Shown here: positions 8,156 to 17,204 of the stretch, one piece after another
How positions within the stretch are numbered: position 1 is the stretch's first letter
How the letters are laid out: each line of letters starts with the position of its first letter
Assembly: GCA_034006985.1 (NCBI GenBank)
Contig: JAVERT010000008.1
Span: 31,440-95,439, forward strand
DNA from: Gudongella sp034006985
Lineage (GTDB): Bacteria; Bacillota; Clostridia; Tissierellales; Tissierellaceae
DNA length: 64,000 bases
Reading direction: 5' to 3'
Notes under the pieces: model-generated
Database searches by the model: none
Told to the model about the DNA's origin: nothing
What the model saw: the letters and a program-made list of their open reading frames with translations, nothing else
Translations under genes and position numbers: made by a program

Positions 8156-9532
8156 ATGAAACCTATTAGTTTAGTATTGATAATGAGCTTATTATTGCTT
8201 ATTTTCCCCTATTCGAAAAAATCCTATGGAATGAGTGATTCTATGAAAAAACAGAAATTCTTTATTGTAGATAGTCATAATGATACTATGATGAAAATAG
8301 TGGATGAAGAAACATGGCTTCCAATAATTGATATAAGAGAAAACACATCACTTCAGGTAGATATACCGAAGATGAAAAAAGGAAATTTTGATGTTGCATA
8401 CTTTGCCGCATATTCATCAGCATTCTATGGGAATCCAAATAGGAGTGTAAGTAGGACCCTTGCACTAATTAATGGTCTATATTACACACAAAAAAGAAAT
8501 CAAGATCAATTCAGTATCTCTCCATCAGTAGAAAAAATAAAGTACACTTTGGATAATAAAAAAATAGCAGGAGTACCTGCAATAGAAGGAGCTTACTTTA
8601 TTACAAGTGAAAATGGAGAAGAAATTCTAAACCAGTATTATGATTTAGGGGTAAGGTCAATAGGATTTACTTGGAATTATTCAAATGCACTAGGAGAAGG
8701 ACTACATAAAGCTTTTGGAGATAAAAATGGAACTAGGTCACCAGTAGGTTTAACGCCACTTGGGATTAAAACCATAGAAAGAATGAATAATCTTGGAATA
8801 ATTGTGGATGTAAGTCATCTTTCTCCAGCGTCATTTTGGGATGTTATAAAGAATTCAAAAACACCTATAATAGCTTCGCATTCAGGAGCATATTCTGTGA
8901 ATCCCCATGTTAGAAACCTATATGATGACCAAATCAAAGCAGTAGGAGAAAATGGAGGCGTAATCGGAGTTGTTTATCACGATGAGTTTGTGAAAACCAT
9001 AGAAACAGCAAGTGTAGCATATATAGTTGATCATATAGATTATATCGTCAATTTAATCGGTATAGACCATGTGGGTTTAGGTTCAGACTTTGATGGAGCA
9101 AATTTACCAAAAGATTTGCCAGATGCGTCAAAGTTGGGGCTTATTGTTGATGAATTAGTCCTCAGAGGATACTCAGACGAAGATATAGAAAAAATATGTT
9201 CTAAAAATCATTTAAGAGTTCTTCAGGAAGTAGAAGCCTTAAGTGAAAAGAAGATTTCAATAGATAATCATAATATCTATCCTTACTTTATAATGGGAGA
9301 AAAATTCGATACTAAAACACCTTTATTTAGGGCAAGAATTACAGGAGATAAAAAAGATATTCAATATAAATTTATAATAAATGGTATAGCTTATAATATA
9401 GAACCAAATGGCGAAATGCTAGAATTTCAGATTAATGAGCCACTTAAGGAAAAATTTTATGTAGTGAGCTTTGAAGGGAAAGCTGAAGATGGTGAGGTTA
9501 CTAGAACGACAAAAATAGTTTATATTAAGTAA
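8156..9532 (+). CDS. Secreted membrane-dipeptidase-like protein (peptidase M19)
   Basis: A 458-residue zinc dipeptidase of the renal dipeptidase family. An N-terminal signal peptide (about residues 1-23) directs export. The metal-site signature DSHNDTM opens the catalytic domain; then come IEGAYF (bridging Glu), VDVSHLS, ASHSGAYSVNPHVRN and GLGSDFDGA, all in family order. The domain ends near residue 365, and about 85 further residues form a probable beta-rich extension not found in short members. The family hydrolyses dipeptides, including D-amino-acid-containing ones. The start follows AAGGAG. The gene stands alone between a transporter remnant and the GntR gene. Confidence 0.88.
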   Translation: MKPISLVLIMSLLLLIFPYSKKSYGMSDSMKKQKFFIVDSHNDTMMKIVDEETWLPIIDIRENTSLQVDIPKMKKGNFDVAYFAAYSSAFYGNPNRSVSRTLALINGLYYTQKRNQDQFSISPSVEKIKYTLDNKKIAGVPAIEGAYFITSENGEEILNQYYDLGVRSIGFTWNYSNALGEGLHKAFGDKNGTRSPVGLTPLGIKTIERMNNLGIIVDVSHLSPASFWDVIKNSKTPIIASHSGAYSVNPHVRNLYDDQIKAVGENGGVIGVVYHDEFVKTIETASVAYIVDHIDYIVNLIGIDHVGLGSDFDGANLPKDLPDASKLGLIVDELVLRGYSDEDIEKICSKNHLRVLQEVEALSEKKISIDNHNIYPYFIMGEKFDTKTPLFRARITGDKKDIQYKFIINGIAYNIEPNGEMLEFQINEPLKEKFYVVSFEGKAEDGEVTRTTKIVYIK

Positions 9533-9557
9533 GGAATTTTGCTTACATTCCATATTC

Positions 9558-9587
9558 TTGACAATTGAGCATTGAAAATACTATACT
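9558..9587 (+). promoter_or_regulatory. Probable sigma-A promoter of the GntR gene
   Basis: TTGACA (9558-9563) and TATACT (9582-9587) are separated by 18 nt, 36 nt before the ATG of the regulator. Confidence 0.6.
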
Positions 9588-9622
9588 TAAGTTGATTAAA
9601 TATAACAAAGGGGCATTTGATA

Positions 9623-10348
9623 ATGAAAATAGATAATAGAACTTTAAGTGATCAAGTTAAGCAAGTCTTGATTGAAATGATAAAAGATATGGAATTTATG
9701 GACAAATTACCTTCTGAACAAAAATTAGCAAAACAGTTTGGAGTAAGCAGAAACACGGTACATGAGGCACTAAAAGCCATGGAATATCAAGGCATGGTAA
9801 TTTTCAGAAGAGGTACAGGCACCTTTGTTACAAGATATAGTAGTAATGACAGTATTAGATATAACATTGCATCACTCGATAGTACTACTAAAATAATTTC
9901 TGAGCATGGATATAAACCAGGAACCATAAATTTAAACTATGAGATGAAATATGCACCAATAAATATTTCAAATAAACTTGGAAGTAAAGATGAAATAGAA
10001 GTATTGTATATTGAACGAGTTCGTACAGCAAATGAGATGCCTATTATATATGTTGAAGATTATATAATTTCCCGTGAAGGTATGTTGGATGATTTCAATC
10101 GAGAAAAAGGAGGGTCTTTATTAAGCTATATGAATAAGTACAATCCAATCTCTTTTTCTAACTGCTCAATTCATACAGTAATCAGTGATGAAAGGCTTAT
10201 GGGTAAGTTGAGCTTAGATGAACCAAAGGCGTTGCTGCTTTTAGAACAAATTCACTACTCATCTAAAGGGGAAGCATTATTTTATTCAGATAGTTATTTT
10301 TTAACTGAAAAATTAGAATTTAATATTATTAGAAGATATAATGAATAA
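9623..10348 (+). CDS. GntR family regulator with UTRA domain
   Basis: A 241-residue HutC/FadR-subfamily regulator. The winged helix at about residues 8-70 contains LPSEQKLAKQFGVSRNTVHE and the wing FRRGTGTFV. The rest is a UTRA effector domain, with IEVLYIERVRTANEMPIIY and a terminal FYSDSYF-type strand. UTRA domains sense small metabolites, often sugars or sugar phosphates. It lies just upstream of the nucleoside-use genes on the same strand, so it probably controls them. The ATG at 9623 follows AAAGGGG by 9 nt; the TTG at 9617 is too close to the ribosome site. Confidence 0.88.
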   Translation: MKIDNRTLSDQVKQVLIEMIKDMEFMDKLPSEQKLAKQFGVSRNTVHEALKAMEYQGMVIFRRGTGTFVTRYSSNDSIRYNIASLDSTTKIISEHGYKPGTINLNYEMKYAPINISNKLGSKDEIEVLYIERVRTANEMPIIYVEDYIISREGMLDDFNREKGGSLLSYMNKYNPISFSNCSIHTVISDERLMGKLSLDEPKALLLLEQIHYSSKGEALFYSDSYFLTEKLEFNIIRRYNE

Positions 10349-10370
10349 ATAACTGTGAATTAACACTATG

Positions 10371-10423
10371 AAAAAATTCTCTTGTGGCCTGAAAAATCTA
10401 TTTTTGCTACAAGAGAATTTTTT
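10371..10423 (+). terminator. Terminator after the GntR gene
   Basis: AAAAAATTCTCTTGTGGC pairs with GCTACAAGAGAATTTTTT (one mismatch) around a 17-nt loop, ending in T6. It separates the regulator from the isomerase-like gene. Confidence 0.85.
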
Positions 10424-10485
10424 ATGCTTTTATAAAGTTGAAGAATAGATTTAGAAAATGAGTTTAGAGTATTCAGAAAACTTGA

Positions 10486-10514
10486 TTGACAGCAGATAAT
10501 TTATTTGATATTTT
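10486..10514 (+). promoter_or_regulatory. Probable sigma-A promoter of the isomerase-deaminase pair
   Basis: TTGACA (10486-10491), a 17-nt spacer and TATTTT (10509-10514). GTTGT..ACAAC inverted arms lie just downstream and could bind the neighbouring GntR protein; that part is inference. Confidence 0.6.
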
Positions 10515-10578
10515 GGTTGTAGGATGTTCAACAACTGCAAGACAACTATTATTAAAAAACAGAAAGGTGAGAAAAACT

Positions 10579-11766
10579 ATGAAATATGTATATTTACAAA
10601 GTAGTTTGCATAATGACTCCACTCTTAAAAGAAAAGCAGAGACTCTATTTAATGCCATAGGAGAAAAAATAGGGGTTGAATTTAAGGATGCTTCACTTGG
10701 GGAACTTTCAAAAGAACCATTTTCGATTTTATACATAGCTACTGGTGGTACGGCTGGTCTGTTTAAGGATTCACTAAAATTTCTTAAAGAGCCAATAATT
10801 CTTGTTACAAGTGGAACTGATAATTCTTTGTCCGCTTCTATGGAAATGGTAACATATCTTAAAAACAATCGCCTAAAAGGGCAACTGTTATATGGCACTA
10901 GTGATGAGATTGCAGGGAAACTTGATAAAATAGCTAAAGCTATTAGAACCAAAGATTCTCTAAATGGAATGAGATTAGGTTTATTTGGCAAACCTTCAGA
11001 TTGGCTTATTACAACAGATGCAGATTATGACAAAATAAAAGAGAAGCTAGGAATTGAAGTTGTTGATATAGAGATGGAAGAATTACTGGAGGAAATAGCT
11101 AAAGAAGAATATATAGAAAATGAGACTACAAGATTGCTATTAACTCAGAATTTTGACAAAGAACAAATTGAAGGAGCTTTGTATATTTATGGTGCTTTTA
11201 AGAGGCTTGTAAATAAATACAACTTGCAAGGCTTTAGTGTAAGATGCTTCGATTTATTGACTTCTGTAAAAAATACGGGTTGTCTTGGTTTGGCAATTTT
11301 AAATCAAGAAGGAATTTATAGTGGATGTGAAGGTGATCTACCATCTTTAATTTCGATGGCTATTTTAGGAGAAATTTCAAACCAACCTGTTTTCCAATGC
11401 AATCCATCTAGAATAAATAAAAGTGAAAATGAAATTATATTTGCACTTTGCACACTTCCTTTAAACATGCCAACTAGCTATAAATTGGATACACATTTTG
11501 AGTCGGGCATAGGAGTTGCTATCACAGGTGAGATACCACAAGAGAGAGCAACTATTTTTAAATCTACAAATATGCTGGATAGAAAGTTTTTGTCAGGTTG
11601 TGTTATAAAGAAAAATTTACATGAGCGTAATTTATGTAGAAGCCAAATTCTCGTAAATTGTGATGAAGGTATAGATAATTTTTTAGGGACGCCTGTAGGA
11701 AATCATTATTTAATAACACTTGGAGATTATACAGGTTATCTTGAAGAATTCTTTTCATTGATATAG
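10579..11766 (+). CDS. L-fucose/L-arabinose isomerase-like protein
   Basis: A 395-residue protein resembling the FucI/AraA fold class. An N-terminal Rossmann-like half (YIATGGTAGLFKD, IILVTSGTDNSLSASMEMV) precedes a C-terminal half with GCLGLAILNQEGIYSGCEGD LPSLISMAIL, comparable to the metal-site region of fucose isomerase. Such enzymes interconvert aldoses and ketoses. Here it shares a promoter with an amidohydrolase and sits by nucleoside genes, so a pentose or deoxypentose substrate is inferred. The ATG at 10579 follows AAAGGTGAG; an upstream in-frame TTG at 10486 is rejected because it lies in the -35 box. Assignment is by fold class only. Confidence 0.68.
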   Translation: MKYVYLQSSLHNDSTLKRKAETLFNAIGEKIGVEFKDASLGELSKEPFSILYIATGGTAGLFKDSLKFLKEPIILVTSGTDNSLSASMEMVTYLKNNRLKGQLLYGTSDEIAGKLDKIAKAIRTKDSLNGMRLGLFGKPSDWLITTDADYDKIKEKLGIEVVDIEMEELLEEIAKEEYIENETTRLLLTQNFDKEQIEGALYIYGAFKRLVNKYNLQGFSVRCFDLLTSVKNTGCLGLAILNQEGIYSGCEGDLPSLISMAILGEISNQPVFQCNPSRINKSENEIIFALCTLPLNMPTSYKLDTHFESGIGVAITGEIPQERATIFKSTNMLDRKFLSGCVIKKNLHERNLCRSQILVNCDEGIDNFLGTPVGNHYLITLGDYTGYLEEFFSLI

Positions 11767-11779
11767 GGGAGAGTAAAAG

Positions 11780-13192
11780 ATGCTAGTAAAAAATGGCAAT
11801 ATACTTGTAGTAGATGATTTAGAATTTAAATTCAAAAAAAGAGATATTAGATTATCAGGGGATTCTATAGCTGAAATAGGCCTTGATATAAAATCTGAAG
11901 GCGAAGAAGAAGTATTAGATGTCAAAGGTGATTTTATTATACCAGGAATGGTTAATAGTCATTATCATTCATACACCAATATTCTTAGAGGAAGCTCTTA
12001 TGGAGAACCACTTGAAATTTGGTCTCTAGATACCATATCTCTTGGAAAATTAATTGAAGAGCAGGATGCAAGAATGAGTGCACAACTTGGGATTTGTGAA
12101 ATGCTACGTTCAGGAGTAACATCTTGTATTGATCATTTACCACATCTTTCTACAGCAAATACTATTGCAAAAGTCTACCAGGAATCTGGGTTTAAGGTAG
12201 CACTTGCACCTATGCTTCATAATCTAAGAGATAGTGATGTATTATATGGAATGATGAGAGGCGATAAAAGCTCTTTTGGATTATTCCCATCTAATTATGA
12301 ATTTGAAGATTTCTATCACAAATTTATTAAGGATTTTCATAATCTAGATTTAAATACACAAGTTATGATAGGGATAAATTCTCCACAAAGGATAGATGGA
12401 GAATTATTAGAGATTGCTGCGGATATTCAATATAGATACAAATTAAAAATTCATAGTCATTTATTAGAAACTAAATGGCAACGAGTTACAGCTGATAATG
12501 ATATCTCTCCAGTATTAAAGTTAGATGCTGCTGGTTTGCTGGGGGATAATACATCTCTTGCACATGGAATATGGGTAAATGAGGAAGAATTGGATTTAAT
12601 CGCAAAGAGAAAAGCGACAATCGTATCTAATCCAACTAGCAATGCATTTTTAGGGAGTGGGATATTTCCGTTGAAAAAATATTTGGAAAGGAAAATTCCT
12701 ATTGTACTCGGATCAGACGGCTCTAATTGTGGGACATCTCATAATATGCTTGAAATATTGAGATTTTTTTTATTAATGCAAAGAGTCAATAATTCAAATT
12801 ATACTGATTGGATATCTATTGAGGAAGGATTCAATATGATAACTAAAAATAGCAATCAGATTTTGAATTTTAAAAATTCATTAGGTGAAATAAAAATAGG
12901 TTCTTCTGCCGACTTGGCAATTATTGATAAGACAGATTTTATTGATATTCTAGATTCTTCATTGCTAATTCAACTAATTTTTAACATGTCAAATATGCAT
13001 GTTAAACATGTTATTATAAATGGAGAATTTGCAATGAAAGATAGTAAAATACTTTTTGTAGATGAGGATAGCCTTAGGCAAAAGATTAGGGAAAGAAAAA
13101 GAAAACTAAAGCCTGTAATGGAAATTGAACTTCAACAAGCTTTAGGAAATAAGGAGATTGTTAAAAAGGCCTTAAAACAGATCGATGAATAA
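11780..13192 (+). CDS. Amidohydrolase, MTA/SAH-deaminase-like
   Basis: A 470-residue amidohydrolase superfamily enzyme of the MtaD/TrzN/SsnA type. The metal ligands are in order: PGMVNSHYHSYTNILRG (HxH), KIHSHLLET, LAHGIWVN and LGSDGSNCG. Close relatives deaminate adenosine-type nucleosides such as 5'-methylthioadenosine, S-adenosylhomocysteine or 5'-deoxyadenosine; others remove chloride or amino groups from other heterocycles. The neighbourhood of nucleoside import and phosphorolysis favours a nucleoside deaminase that makes the inosine-type product. It starts 13 nt after the isomerase-like gene with GGGGAG and ends before a new promoter. Confidence 0.82.
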   Translation: MLVKNGNILVVDDLEFKFKKRDIRLSGDSIAEIGLDIKSEGEEEVLDVKGDFIIPGMVNSHYHSYTNILRGSSYGEPLEIWSLDTISLGKLIEEQDARMSAQLGICEMLRSGVTSCIDHLPHLSTANTIAKVYQESGFKVALAPMLHNLRDSDVLYGMMRGDKSSFGLFPSNYEFEDFYHKFIKDFHNLDLNTQVMIGINSPQRIDGELLEIAADIQYRYKLKIHSHLLETKWQRVTADNDISPVLKLDAAGLLGDNTSLAHGIWVNEEELDLIAKRKATIVSNPTSNAFLGSGIFPLKKYLERKIPIVLGSDGSNCGTSHNMLEILRFFLLMQRVNNSNYTDWISIEEGFNMITKNSNQILNFKNSLGEIKIGSSADLAIIDKTDFIDILDSSLLIQLIFNMSNMHVKHVIINGEFAMKDSKILFVDEDSLRQKIRERKRKLKPVMEIELQQALGNKEIVKKALKQIDE

Positions 13193-13232
13193 AAACATGT
13201 ATAAAAAAATATTTATTTTGTGGATAATTTAA

Positions 13233-13261
13233 TTGACTAAACTGATGATGAATGGTATTAT
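13233..13261 (+). promoter_or_regulatory. Probable promoter of the nucleoside importer operon
   Basis: TTGACT (13233-13238), a 17-nt spacer and TATTAT (13256-13261). An imperfect palindrome follows directly at 13273-13293. Confidence 0.65.
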
Positions 13262-13272
13262 TTTTTTATAAT

Positions 13273-13293
13273 CAGTGGTTAGACAACCTACTG
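13273..13293 (+). promoter_or_regulatory. Candidate operator in the importer leader
   Basis: CAGTGGTT-AGAC-AACCTACTG is an 8-bp inverted repeat with one bulged base, placed just downstream of the -10 element where a repressor would block initiation. The upstream GntR/UTRA protein is the obvious candidate; this is inference. Confidence 0.4.
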
Positions 13294-13351
13294 GATATGA
13301 TGATAAAAATTTAATTTGGGAAGCTTTAAAACTATAATAGGGGGAATTTAA

Positions 13352-14443
13352 ATGATGAAGCGTACAATTGGTATTTTGCTTGTAGTATTGATGATGGTTT
13401 CAGTACTTACAGCTTGCGGACAGCCTGCGCCTGCTGAGCCAGAAGAACCTGCAATGGAAAATGGTGAAGCTGTGGATGATAATGTTCATTTTGCAATTCT
13501 TTTTGGAACTGGTGGACTAGGAGATAACGGTTATAATGATGAAGTTAATAAAGGTTGTGAAATGGCAGTAGAACAGCTAGGTGCTACATATGATTACGCG
13601 GAACCTAGAGATATAAGTGAATTTGAAACACAATTGAGAATGTTTGCTGATACGGGAGAGTACGATACAATTATTGCTATTAGCTCAGAACAAGCTGATG
13701 CACTAAAGATGGTTGCTGAGGATTATCCTGAACAAAGATTTACAATGCTAGATACAATAATCGAAGGATATGACAATATTAAATGTATTACTGCTTCACA
13801 TCCTGAGCAACATTTTCTTTCAGGAATGTTAGCAGGAATTGCAACTCAAGATGATAGATTTGAACTTAGCAACCCAGAAAATATAGTTGGATTTTGCATT
13901 GCAATGGATACACCAACATCTAGAGGACAAGCTTCTGGATTTTTAGCAGGAGCTAAATATGTAAATCCAGATATTGAAATATTTACAAATTTCATTGGAA
14001 GTTATACTGATCCTGTTACTGCAAAAGAACTTGCGCTAGTAATGTATGAACGAGGAGCAGATATAGTTAGTGTAAATGCAGGAAGTTCTTCACAAGGAGT
14101 ATTTGCTGCAGCTCAAGAAGTAAATAGATATGTAATTGGAACTTCTCTTGAGATGGTAGAGCCTGAAGTAACGCTTAGTACATCTGTAAAAAAAGTATGG
14201 AATTTCATAGTACAAGAAGTAGATTCGCTTGACAAAGGAACTTGGGAGCCTGGATTTGTAGTGCTCGGTATAGCTCAAGGTGTTTGCGACTATGATGTAG
14301 AGGGACTTGATGTTGTAATACCAGATGATGTTATAGCAATTTTGGACGGAGCAAAACAAAGCATAGCTAGTGGAGATCTTGTATTACCAACTGATTTAGA
14401 TCAAGTTGATGAATGGGCAGCAAACAATCAATTAAATAAATAA
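13352..14443 (+). CDS. BMP family nucleoside-binding lipoprotein (ABC importer)
   Basis: A 363-residue substrate-binding lipoprotein. The signal peptide ends in LTAC, and a Pro/Glu-rich linker precedes a BMP (PnrA-like) domain that starts FAILFGTGGLGDNGYNDE, the family hallmark, and contains GMLAGIATQ and ADIVSVNAGSSSQGVFAA. This family binds purine or pyrimidine nucleosides. It is the first gene of the importer operon. A hairpin between it and the ATPase gene should allow more binding protein than membrane parts. The start has GGGGG 7 nt upstream. Confidence 0.92.
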   Translation: MMKRTIGILLVVLMMVSVLTACGQPAPAEPEEPAMENGEAVDDNVHFAILFGTGGLGDNGYNDEVNKGCEMAVEQLGATYDYAEPRDISEFETQLRMFADTGEYDTIIAISSEQADALKMVAEDYPEQRFTMLDTIIEGYDNIKCITASHPEQHFLSGMLAGIATQDDRFELSNPENIVGFCIAMDTPTSRGQASGFLAGAKYVNPDIEIFTNFIGSYTDPVTAKELALVMYERGADIVSVNAGSSSQGVFAAAQEVNRYVIGTSLEMVEPEVTLSTSVKKVWNFIVQEVDSLDKGTWEPGFVVLGIAQGVCDYDVEGLDVVIPDDVIAILDGAKQSIASGDLVLPTDLDQVDEWAANNQLNK

Positions 14444-14486
14444 GCTATTTAATAAAACACATAATAGCAATACTCATATTAATAAT

Positions 14487-14514
14487 AAATAGCCGGGGAA
14501 CCGGCTATTTTCAA
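14487..14514 (+). terminator. Partial terminator/processing hairpin after the binding protein
   Basis: AAATAGCCGG (14487-14496) pairs with CCGGCTATTT (14501-14510) around the stable loop GGAA. The T-run is short, so readthrough into the transporter genes is expected. Confidence 0.8.
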
Positions 14515-14571
14515 TAGAAATGTGAAAACGTCTATGCAAACTTTATTAGGATGTATTTGGAGGGGAATAAT

Positions 14572-16101
14572 ATGGATTTAATCAGGATGGAAAAGATTAC
14601 AAAAACATACCCTGGTACAGTTGCCTTGAATAGAGTGGATTTCCATCTTGAAAAACAGGAAATAGTTTCTCTTTTAGGTGAGAATGGAGCTGGAAAGTCT
14701 ACATTGATGAAAATTCTTTATGGTATGACTGCACCAGATTCGGGTGATATATATTATCGTGGAGAAAAGGTTTCATTTAAGAAACCTATGGATGCTATAA
14801 AAAATGGTATATGTATGGTTCATCAGCATTTTATGTTAGTTCAAGCATTTACCGTAACAGAAAACATAATTGCCGGAAGTGAACCAGTTAACAGTGGGTT
14901 TGTTGATATAAAAAAAGCTCGTAAAGAAGTAAATGAATTGATTGAAAAATTTCACTTTAATATAGACCCAGATATAAGGGTTGAAGAACTATCCGTTGGA
15001 GAACAGCAAAGGGTTGAAATTTTAAAGGTGCTATATAGAAAAGCGGGAATCATTATACTTGACGAACCAACAGCTGTGTTGACTCCACAAGAAGTAAATG
15101 ATTTATTTGTTATATTAAAACAGTTACGTGATGATGGGAAAAGTATAATCATAATTACTCACAAACTAAAAGAGACAAAGGTTCTTGCGGATAGAGTAGT
15201 TATACTAAGAGATGGGAAATTGATTAGCGATAATACAAAACCATCAGAGGTTACAACTAAGCAATTATCCGAAATGATGGTAGGACGAGAAATTAATTTG
15301 CAAACTCGTAGACCGACTTCTTCTAAAGGGGATGTTTCTCTTAGAGTTTCAAATTTAACAGTAATAGTAGATGGAAGGCCAAGGGTGAAGGATGTATCAT
15401 TTAATGTTCATTCAGGAGAGATATTAGGAGTAGCCGGAGTTGAAGGAAATGGGCAGACGCAATTAATTGAAGCTCTTACAGGCCTTTGTAAACCTGAATC
15501 CATGGAGCTTATGCTTAAAGACAAGCAGATCTCTGGAACAAGTGATAATTTTCTTAAAGCCGGTATAGCTCATATCCCTGAGGATAGGTTATCTATGGGA
15601 TTGGTTAAAGAGATGTCGATACAGGACAATATAATACTGGGATATCATCGAGAAAGTGATTTTTGTTTAAATAATGGACTTTTAAAGAAAAAAGAAATAC
15701 ACGAGTATGCAGAAAATCTTAAAGATAAATTTGGAATAAAAGCTCCTAATACTGAAGTAGCTGTAAGTTCGCTATCGGGTGGGAACCAACAGAAGATAAT
15801 AATAGCGCGTGCATTTAGCAGAAATCCAGAAGCAATAATAATTGCACATCCTACTCGTGGAGTAGATGTTGGAGCGATGGAGTATATTCATCAGCAACTT
15901 ATTGAATTAAGAGACAATGGTGCAGCAATCTTGTTGATATCCGCTGATTTAGATGAAGTTCGTACTTTAAGCGATAGATTATTGGTGCTTTTTGAAGGGG
16001 AAATAGTTTCAGAAAGCATGCCAGGTGAATTAAATGAAATTGAAATGGGTCTATTAATGACCGGAGGGCGAACAATGATTGAAGTGGGGGATAAATCATG
16101 A
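14572..16101 (+). CDS. Nucleoside ABC transporter ATP-binding protein (double ATPase)
   Basis: A 509-residue protein with two ABC ATPase domains, as in YufO/NupA and sugar importers. Domain 1 has Walker A GENGAGKST, signature LSVGEQQRVEILK and Walker B IIILDEPTAVL. Domain 2 has the usual degenerate Walker A (GVEGNGQTQL), signature SLSGGNQQK and AHPTRGVDVGA. It energises uptake through the two permeases encoded next; its end overlaps the first permease start (ATGA). The ATG at 14572 is chosen because GGAGGGG lies 7 nt upstream; the upstream ATG at 14551 would include that site. Confidence 0.94.
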   Translation: MDLIRMEKITKTYPGTVALNRVDFHLEKQEIVSLLGENGAGKSTLMKILYGMTAPDSGDIYYRGEKVSFKKPMDAIKNGICMVHQHFMLVQAFTVTENIIAGSEPVNSGFVDIKKARKEVNELIEKFHFNIDPDIRVEELSVGEQQRVEILKVLYRKAGIIILDEPTAVLTPQEVNDLFVILKQLRDDGKSIIIITHKLKETKVLADRVVILRDGKLISDNTKPSEVTTKQLSEMMVGREINLQTRRPTSSKGDVSLRVSNLTVIVDGRPRVKDVSFNVHSGEILGVAGVEGNGQTQLIEALTGLCKPESMELMLKDKQISGTSDNFLKAGIAHIPEDRLSMGLVKEMSIQDNIILGYHRESDFCLNNGLLKKKEIHEYAENLKDKFGIKAPNTEVAVSSLSGGNQQKIIIARAFSRNPEAIIIAHPTRGVDVGAMEYIHQQLIELRDNGAAILLISADLDEVRTLSDRLLVLFEGEIVSESMPGELNEIEMGLLMTGGRTMIEVGDKS

Positions 16102-17204
16102 CTGATAATATGAAAAGTGTTAAAAAAATTCAGAGAAGACAATCCTTTGCAAATTCGATAGGTGCCTTGATTTTTTCTTTGCTACTTGGGATGGTTTTTA
16201 TATATGTGATTGGATATTCGCCTATAGAAAGCTACAAAGCAATATTTGGAGTTTCGCTTGGTACAGTTAAGGGTTTTGCTCTTTCTTTGAGTCAAGCTAC
16301 TCCTCTTATGTTTACTGGAATGTCGTTTGCTTTGGCTTACAGGGTTAAAATGATAAATACTGGTGCAGAGGGGCAGTTGTATATTGGCGCATTGTGTGCA
16401 GCGTTAGTGGGTGTTTATGTAACCAGTTTGCCTGGGATTGTTCATGTATCCTTGGCATTGATAGTAGCCTTTATTGCAGGGGGGCTGATTGCTGGCGCTG
16501 TAGCACTTGCTAAGGCATATACTGGAGCTAATGAAATAATACTAACTTTGATGCTTAACTCTGTAATAATATTTTTTACAAGCTATCTTGTAAATGGTCC
16601 ATTAAAACCACCTTCAAGTGGAGTAGGACAAACTGAGAGAATCGCAGAATCGGCACAGTTAACAAGATTAATACCACAAACTCAATTGACAACAGCTATA
16701 ATTTTAGCAATAGTTGTAGCATTGTTAGTACAATTTTTATTAGATAGAACTGTATTTGGTTATGAAGTCAAAGTAACAGGACAGAACTTTAAGGCGGCAA
16801 AAGTCGCAGGTATCAATGTTTCTAAAATATCTATACTTACTTTTGCATTAAGTGGTGCAATAGCTGGATTAGGTGGTGCAGCAATGGTACTTGGAGTAAA
16901 TTATAGATTTGTTGAGGGTTTTTCCCCAGGATATGGATTTGCAGGTATTTCTATAGCTGCTTTGGCAGCTTATAGCCCATTGGCAGTTATTCCTTCTGCC
17001 CTACTTATTGGAGTCCTTAGGGCAGGTACAATTACCCTTAGTAGAACAACCTCGATTCCTGTGGAATTAGTCGATCTGATTCAAGTATTAGTTATTATAT
17101 TTGTAGCGGCACCAACCATGATTAAACCTATTTATAAGATAAAAGACAAAATTGTAGAAAAGTTTAAAACTAGAGGAAAAACCCATGGGGGTGAGGAACT
17201 ATGA
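16098..17204 (+). CDS. Nucleoside ABC transporter permease 1 (YufP-like)
   Basis: A 368-residue membrane protein of the BPD_transp_2 family with about 9-10 hydrophobic segments. The motifs LMFTGMSFALAYRVKMINTGAEGQLYIGA and GQNFKAAKVAGINVSKISIL are typical of YufP/NupB permeases. It pairs with the following permease to form the channel. ATGA overlaps link it to the genes on both sides. Confidence 0.92.
   Translation: MTDNMKSVKKIQRRQSFANSIGALIFSLLLGMVFIYVIGYSPIESYKAIFGVSLGTVKGFALSLSQATPLMFTGMSFALAYRVKMINTGAEGQLYIGALCAALVGVYVTSLPGIVHVSLALIVAFIAGGLIAGAVALAKAYTGANEIILTLMLNSVIIFFTSYLVNGPLKPPSSGVGQTERIAESAQLTRLIPQTQLTTAIILAIVVALLVQFLLDRTVFGYEVKVTGQNFKAAKVAGINVSKISILTFALSGAIAGLGGAAMVLGVNYRFVEGFSPGYGFAGISIAALAAYSPLAVIPSALLIGVLRAGTITLSRTTSIPVELVDLIQVLVIIFVAAPTMIKPIYKIKDKIVEKFKTRGKTHGGEEL

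Noticed and set aside
10486..10578. Upstream extension of the isomerase-like gene from TTG 10486
   Set aside because: The TTG is the first triplet of a TTGACA -35 box with a good -10; a proper RBS precedes ATG 10579.
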